From the NCBI GenBank assembly GCA_021298375.1, contig JAJTFE010000015.1, positions 1 to 55,370 of the forward strand: DNA of 55,370 bases, written 5' to 3'. The notes beneath the pieces were generated by a model. The model was given only the letters and a program-made list of their open reading frames with translations, did not search any database and was not told the DNA's origin. This document shows positions 53,875-55,370 of this stretch, in pieces. The stretch's first letter is position 1. Every line of letters begins with the position of its first letter. Position numbers and translations under genes: made by a program. This stretch comes from Blastopirellula sp. (GTDB lineage: Bacteria > Planctomycetota > Planctomycetia > Pirellulales > Pirellulaceae).

Positions 53875-55370
53875 TTACTTTTTGCGTTCGAAGGTCAGGC
53901 CTTCATCGCCGGCAGGAGCACCGAGCAGGATGAATTGGAACTTGTCCGGACCCTGCGATACTGCCTGACCGACCAGGCTCCCCTGCTTTTCCGTTTGGAA
54001 CGCAATCGAGTTCTCCGAGGTCTCCAGCTTGCCCTGCAGTTCCGATGCCTGACCGTTCATCGAGGCTTTCCAGACGAAGTTCATCTCTTCGCTGACAGTC
54101 AGCTCGATCGCGGTTTGGTCGTTCTTCGCGACCCAATTCCCAACGAGGTTGGTCGTGGGGGCTTCGACTTCTTCGGGAGCCTCACCGCCGGTTTCGCTTT
54201 TGCCTTCGGGCAATTTCTCCGCGACAGCCGACTTGGGAGGCGCGGGTGGTTCAAGGGTAGCGAGAAGTCGCGCCGCGGTCAGGTCCTTCGGTTGGGCCTT
54301 CACGACGGTCTTGAGAGCATCGATGGCCGCATCCTTGTCGTCCAGCACCAGGTAATGATAGGCCGCGACAAAGTTGGCTGCCGCGTCATCCGGCTTCTGG
54401 CGGATGTGATCCTCCAATCGCCGCAACTGCTTGGTGTAGTCATCGACATCATCGTAAAGGCTGCTCATCGAGGTCCAGTCCATTCCGGGAGCAGTCGCCA
54501 GGAGCGAGTTCAGAACCGCCGCCGCCGATTGGTACTCACCCAGAGCGAACAGACACAAGGCCCGGAACTCGTGGAAAATCGGGTCCTTGGGGACAAGCCG
54601 CATCGCCGACTCAACGCCCACCAGTGCCTGCGTGTAATCACCCTGCTTGAAGACCTGCTGAGCCCGCTCAAAGTCTTTGGCAGCCGTCTGTTCGGCGGAA
54701 GTCGGTTGGGCTGCGGGTTGGGCCGCAGCTTGGCCGGCAGGTTGCCCCGTACCCGTCGGCGCCGCAGCTGAAGCGACTGCCGACGAGGAGTCGGAGTAAA
54801 TCACGATCGGCTGGGAGTAGTTATAGACCGGCTGAGCCGACTGAACGTAATACGGATTGGAGTAACTGTAGCTGTAACCCCAGTTTGAGGTGTTCGCACC
54901 GATCGCCCAGCCGGCGAGGCCGGTGGCCAGCGGTACGTACCAGTTGTTGCACCAACTGCCGCTCCAGCAGCCGTTGTACCAGTTGTTGTGCCATGGGCGG
55001 ACGTAATTTCCGCACCAGTAGTCACCGAAATACAAGCCGCTGTTGTAGCCCCAGTTGTTGTTATAGCCCCAGTTGCTGTAGCCATTTCCCCAACCCGGTC
55101 GGTTCCAATTGTTGGCAACACCCCAATTGTTGTAATTGTTGTTGATGTTGACGTTCCAATTGTTTTGGTTGTTTTGAACCCAGTTGTTCCAAGTGTTGTT
55201 GTTGGTGTTGTTGATGAAGTTGTTGTTGTTCCAATTGCCGCCGTTGCCATTGCCCCAGTTTCCACCGTTGCCATTGCCCCAATTGCCATTGTTGTCGTTC
55301 CACCAGTTGCCACCGTTGCCGCCAATTTGGCCGGGAAGGGTAACCGGGCGATTCGTCGGGCGGGCTGGTT
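53875..55370 (-). CDS. TPR protein with long Asn/Trp/Gly-rich repeat region (partial at right edge)
   Basis: Only the C-terminal 497 or so residues lie in the window; the frame stays open to 55370 without a start, so the N-terminus is beyond the edge. An ATG-like start at 55035 is only an internal TTG (Leu). The edge part reads PARPTNRPVTLPGQIGG, then about 100 residues of mostly Asn, Trp and Gly (NGGNWGNGNGGNW type), then Tyr/Ser/Asn-rich sequence. The C-terminal half is TPR-like (ERAQQVFKQGDYTQALVGVE; LCLFALGEYQSAAAVLN; AYHYLVLDDKDAAIDALK), followed by a C-terminal beta domain. It is a paralogue of the gene at 41932-43206. Confidence 0.75.
   Translation of the reverse strand, partial: PARPTNRPVTLPGQIGGNGGNWWNDNNGNWGNGNGGNWGNGNGGNWNNNNFINNTNNNTWNNWVQNNQNNWNVNINNNYNNWGVANNWNRPGWGNGYSNWGYNNNWGYNSGLYFGDYWCGNYVRPWHNNWYNGCWSGSWCNNWYVPLATGLAGWAIGANTSNWGYSYSYSNPYYVQSAQPVYNYSQPIVIYSDSSSAVASAAAPTGTGQPAGQAAAQPAAQPTSAEQTAAKDFERAQQVFKQGDYTQALVGVESAMRLVPKDPIFHEFRALCLFALGEYQSAAAVLNSLLATAPGMDWTSMSSLYDDVDDYTKQLRRLEDHIRQKPDDAAANFVAAYHYLVLDDKDAAIDALKTVVKAQPKDLTAARLLATLEPPAPPKSAVAEKLPEGKSETGGEAPEEVEAPTTNLVGNWVAKNDQTAIELTVSEEMNFVWKASMNGQASELQGKLETSENSIAFQTEKQGSLVGQAVSQGPDKFQFILLGAPAGDEGLTFERKK

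Noticed and set aside
53875..55035. Start of the TPR gene at 55035
   Set aside because: The codon is a TTG within an Asn/Trp/Gly-rich coding run that stays open to the window edge; the gene is therefore treated as 5'-partial.

Overview
The window reads as a chromosomal segment of a planctomycete, most likely a Pirellulales relative. The basis is family content: a DUF1501 gene beside a PSD1-type cytochrome gene (DUF1549/DUF1553 with planctomycete cytochrome motifs), a protein with a DUF1559-like C-terminus, a secreted subtilase with an LEPR-XLL-like leader, a fused SecDF, and a TPR protein carrying RNA polymerase alpha C-terminal domains. No phage, IS element, CRISPR array or plasmid gene was seen. 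Most genes stand alone, with spacers of 100-600 bp.

Layout. 1-3.6 kb: a secreted M16 zinc protease with a strong terminator. 3.9-10 kb: a DevBCA-type exporter (HlyD-like adaptor, two different FtsX-like permeases, an ATPase fused to a cyclic-nucleotide-binding domain) facing a convergent TolC-like outer-membrane lipoprotein. 10-18.4 kb: S9 peptidase, MATE transporter, SecDF and YajC, all on the minus strand. 19-23.7 kb: tgt, a TPR protein with two alpha-CTD modules, a degenerate tRNA-Thr and queC. 23.7-31.9 kb: a deleted alcohol dehydrogenase, a sirtuin, BamA split into a barrel lipoprotein and a POTRA lipoprotein, a GNAT, a 29-bp hairpin repeat array, an IscA/ErpA protein and a cysteine desulfurase. 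32-43 kb: M1 peptidase, DUF1559-like protein, a histone-H1-like/ArsC-like fusion, the DUF1501/PSD1 pair and a TPR protein. 43-48 kb: Nudix, HDAC-family deacetylase, QueD, MazG-like protein, frameshifted RluA-type synthase and a methyltransferase-like protein. 48.6-55.4 kb: a frameshifted S8 protease, a membrane protein that appears to be an alpha/beta hydrolase interrupted by transmembrane segments, and a TPR protein that runs off the right edge.

How the genes work together. Much of the window concerns the cell envelope: export (exporter plus TolC-like protein), secretion (SecDF, YajC), outer-membrane assembly (split BamA) and extracytoplasmic proteolysis (M16, S9, M1, S8). A second theme is queuosine: QueD, QueC and Tgt are all present, but Tgt and QueC have both lost zinc-ligand cysteines that are nearly invariant in their families. 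A third is Fe-S and sulfur handling (cysteine desulfurase, IscA).

The strongest candidates for something new are the split double-lipoprotein BamA, the zinc-depleted Tgt/QueC pair, the TPR protein with two alpha-CTD modules, the exporter ATPase with a CNB domain, and many short tandem-repeat clusters in intergenic spacers. Three genes (alcohol dehydrogenase, RluA-type, S8 protease) share a deletion-plus-frameshift signature. That is either real gene decay or a consensus or assembly problem, and raw reads should settle it.
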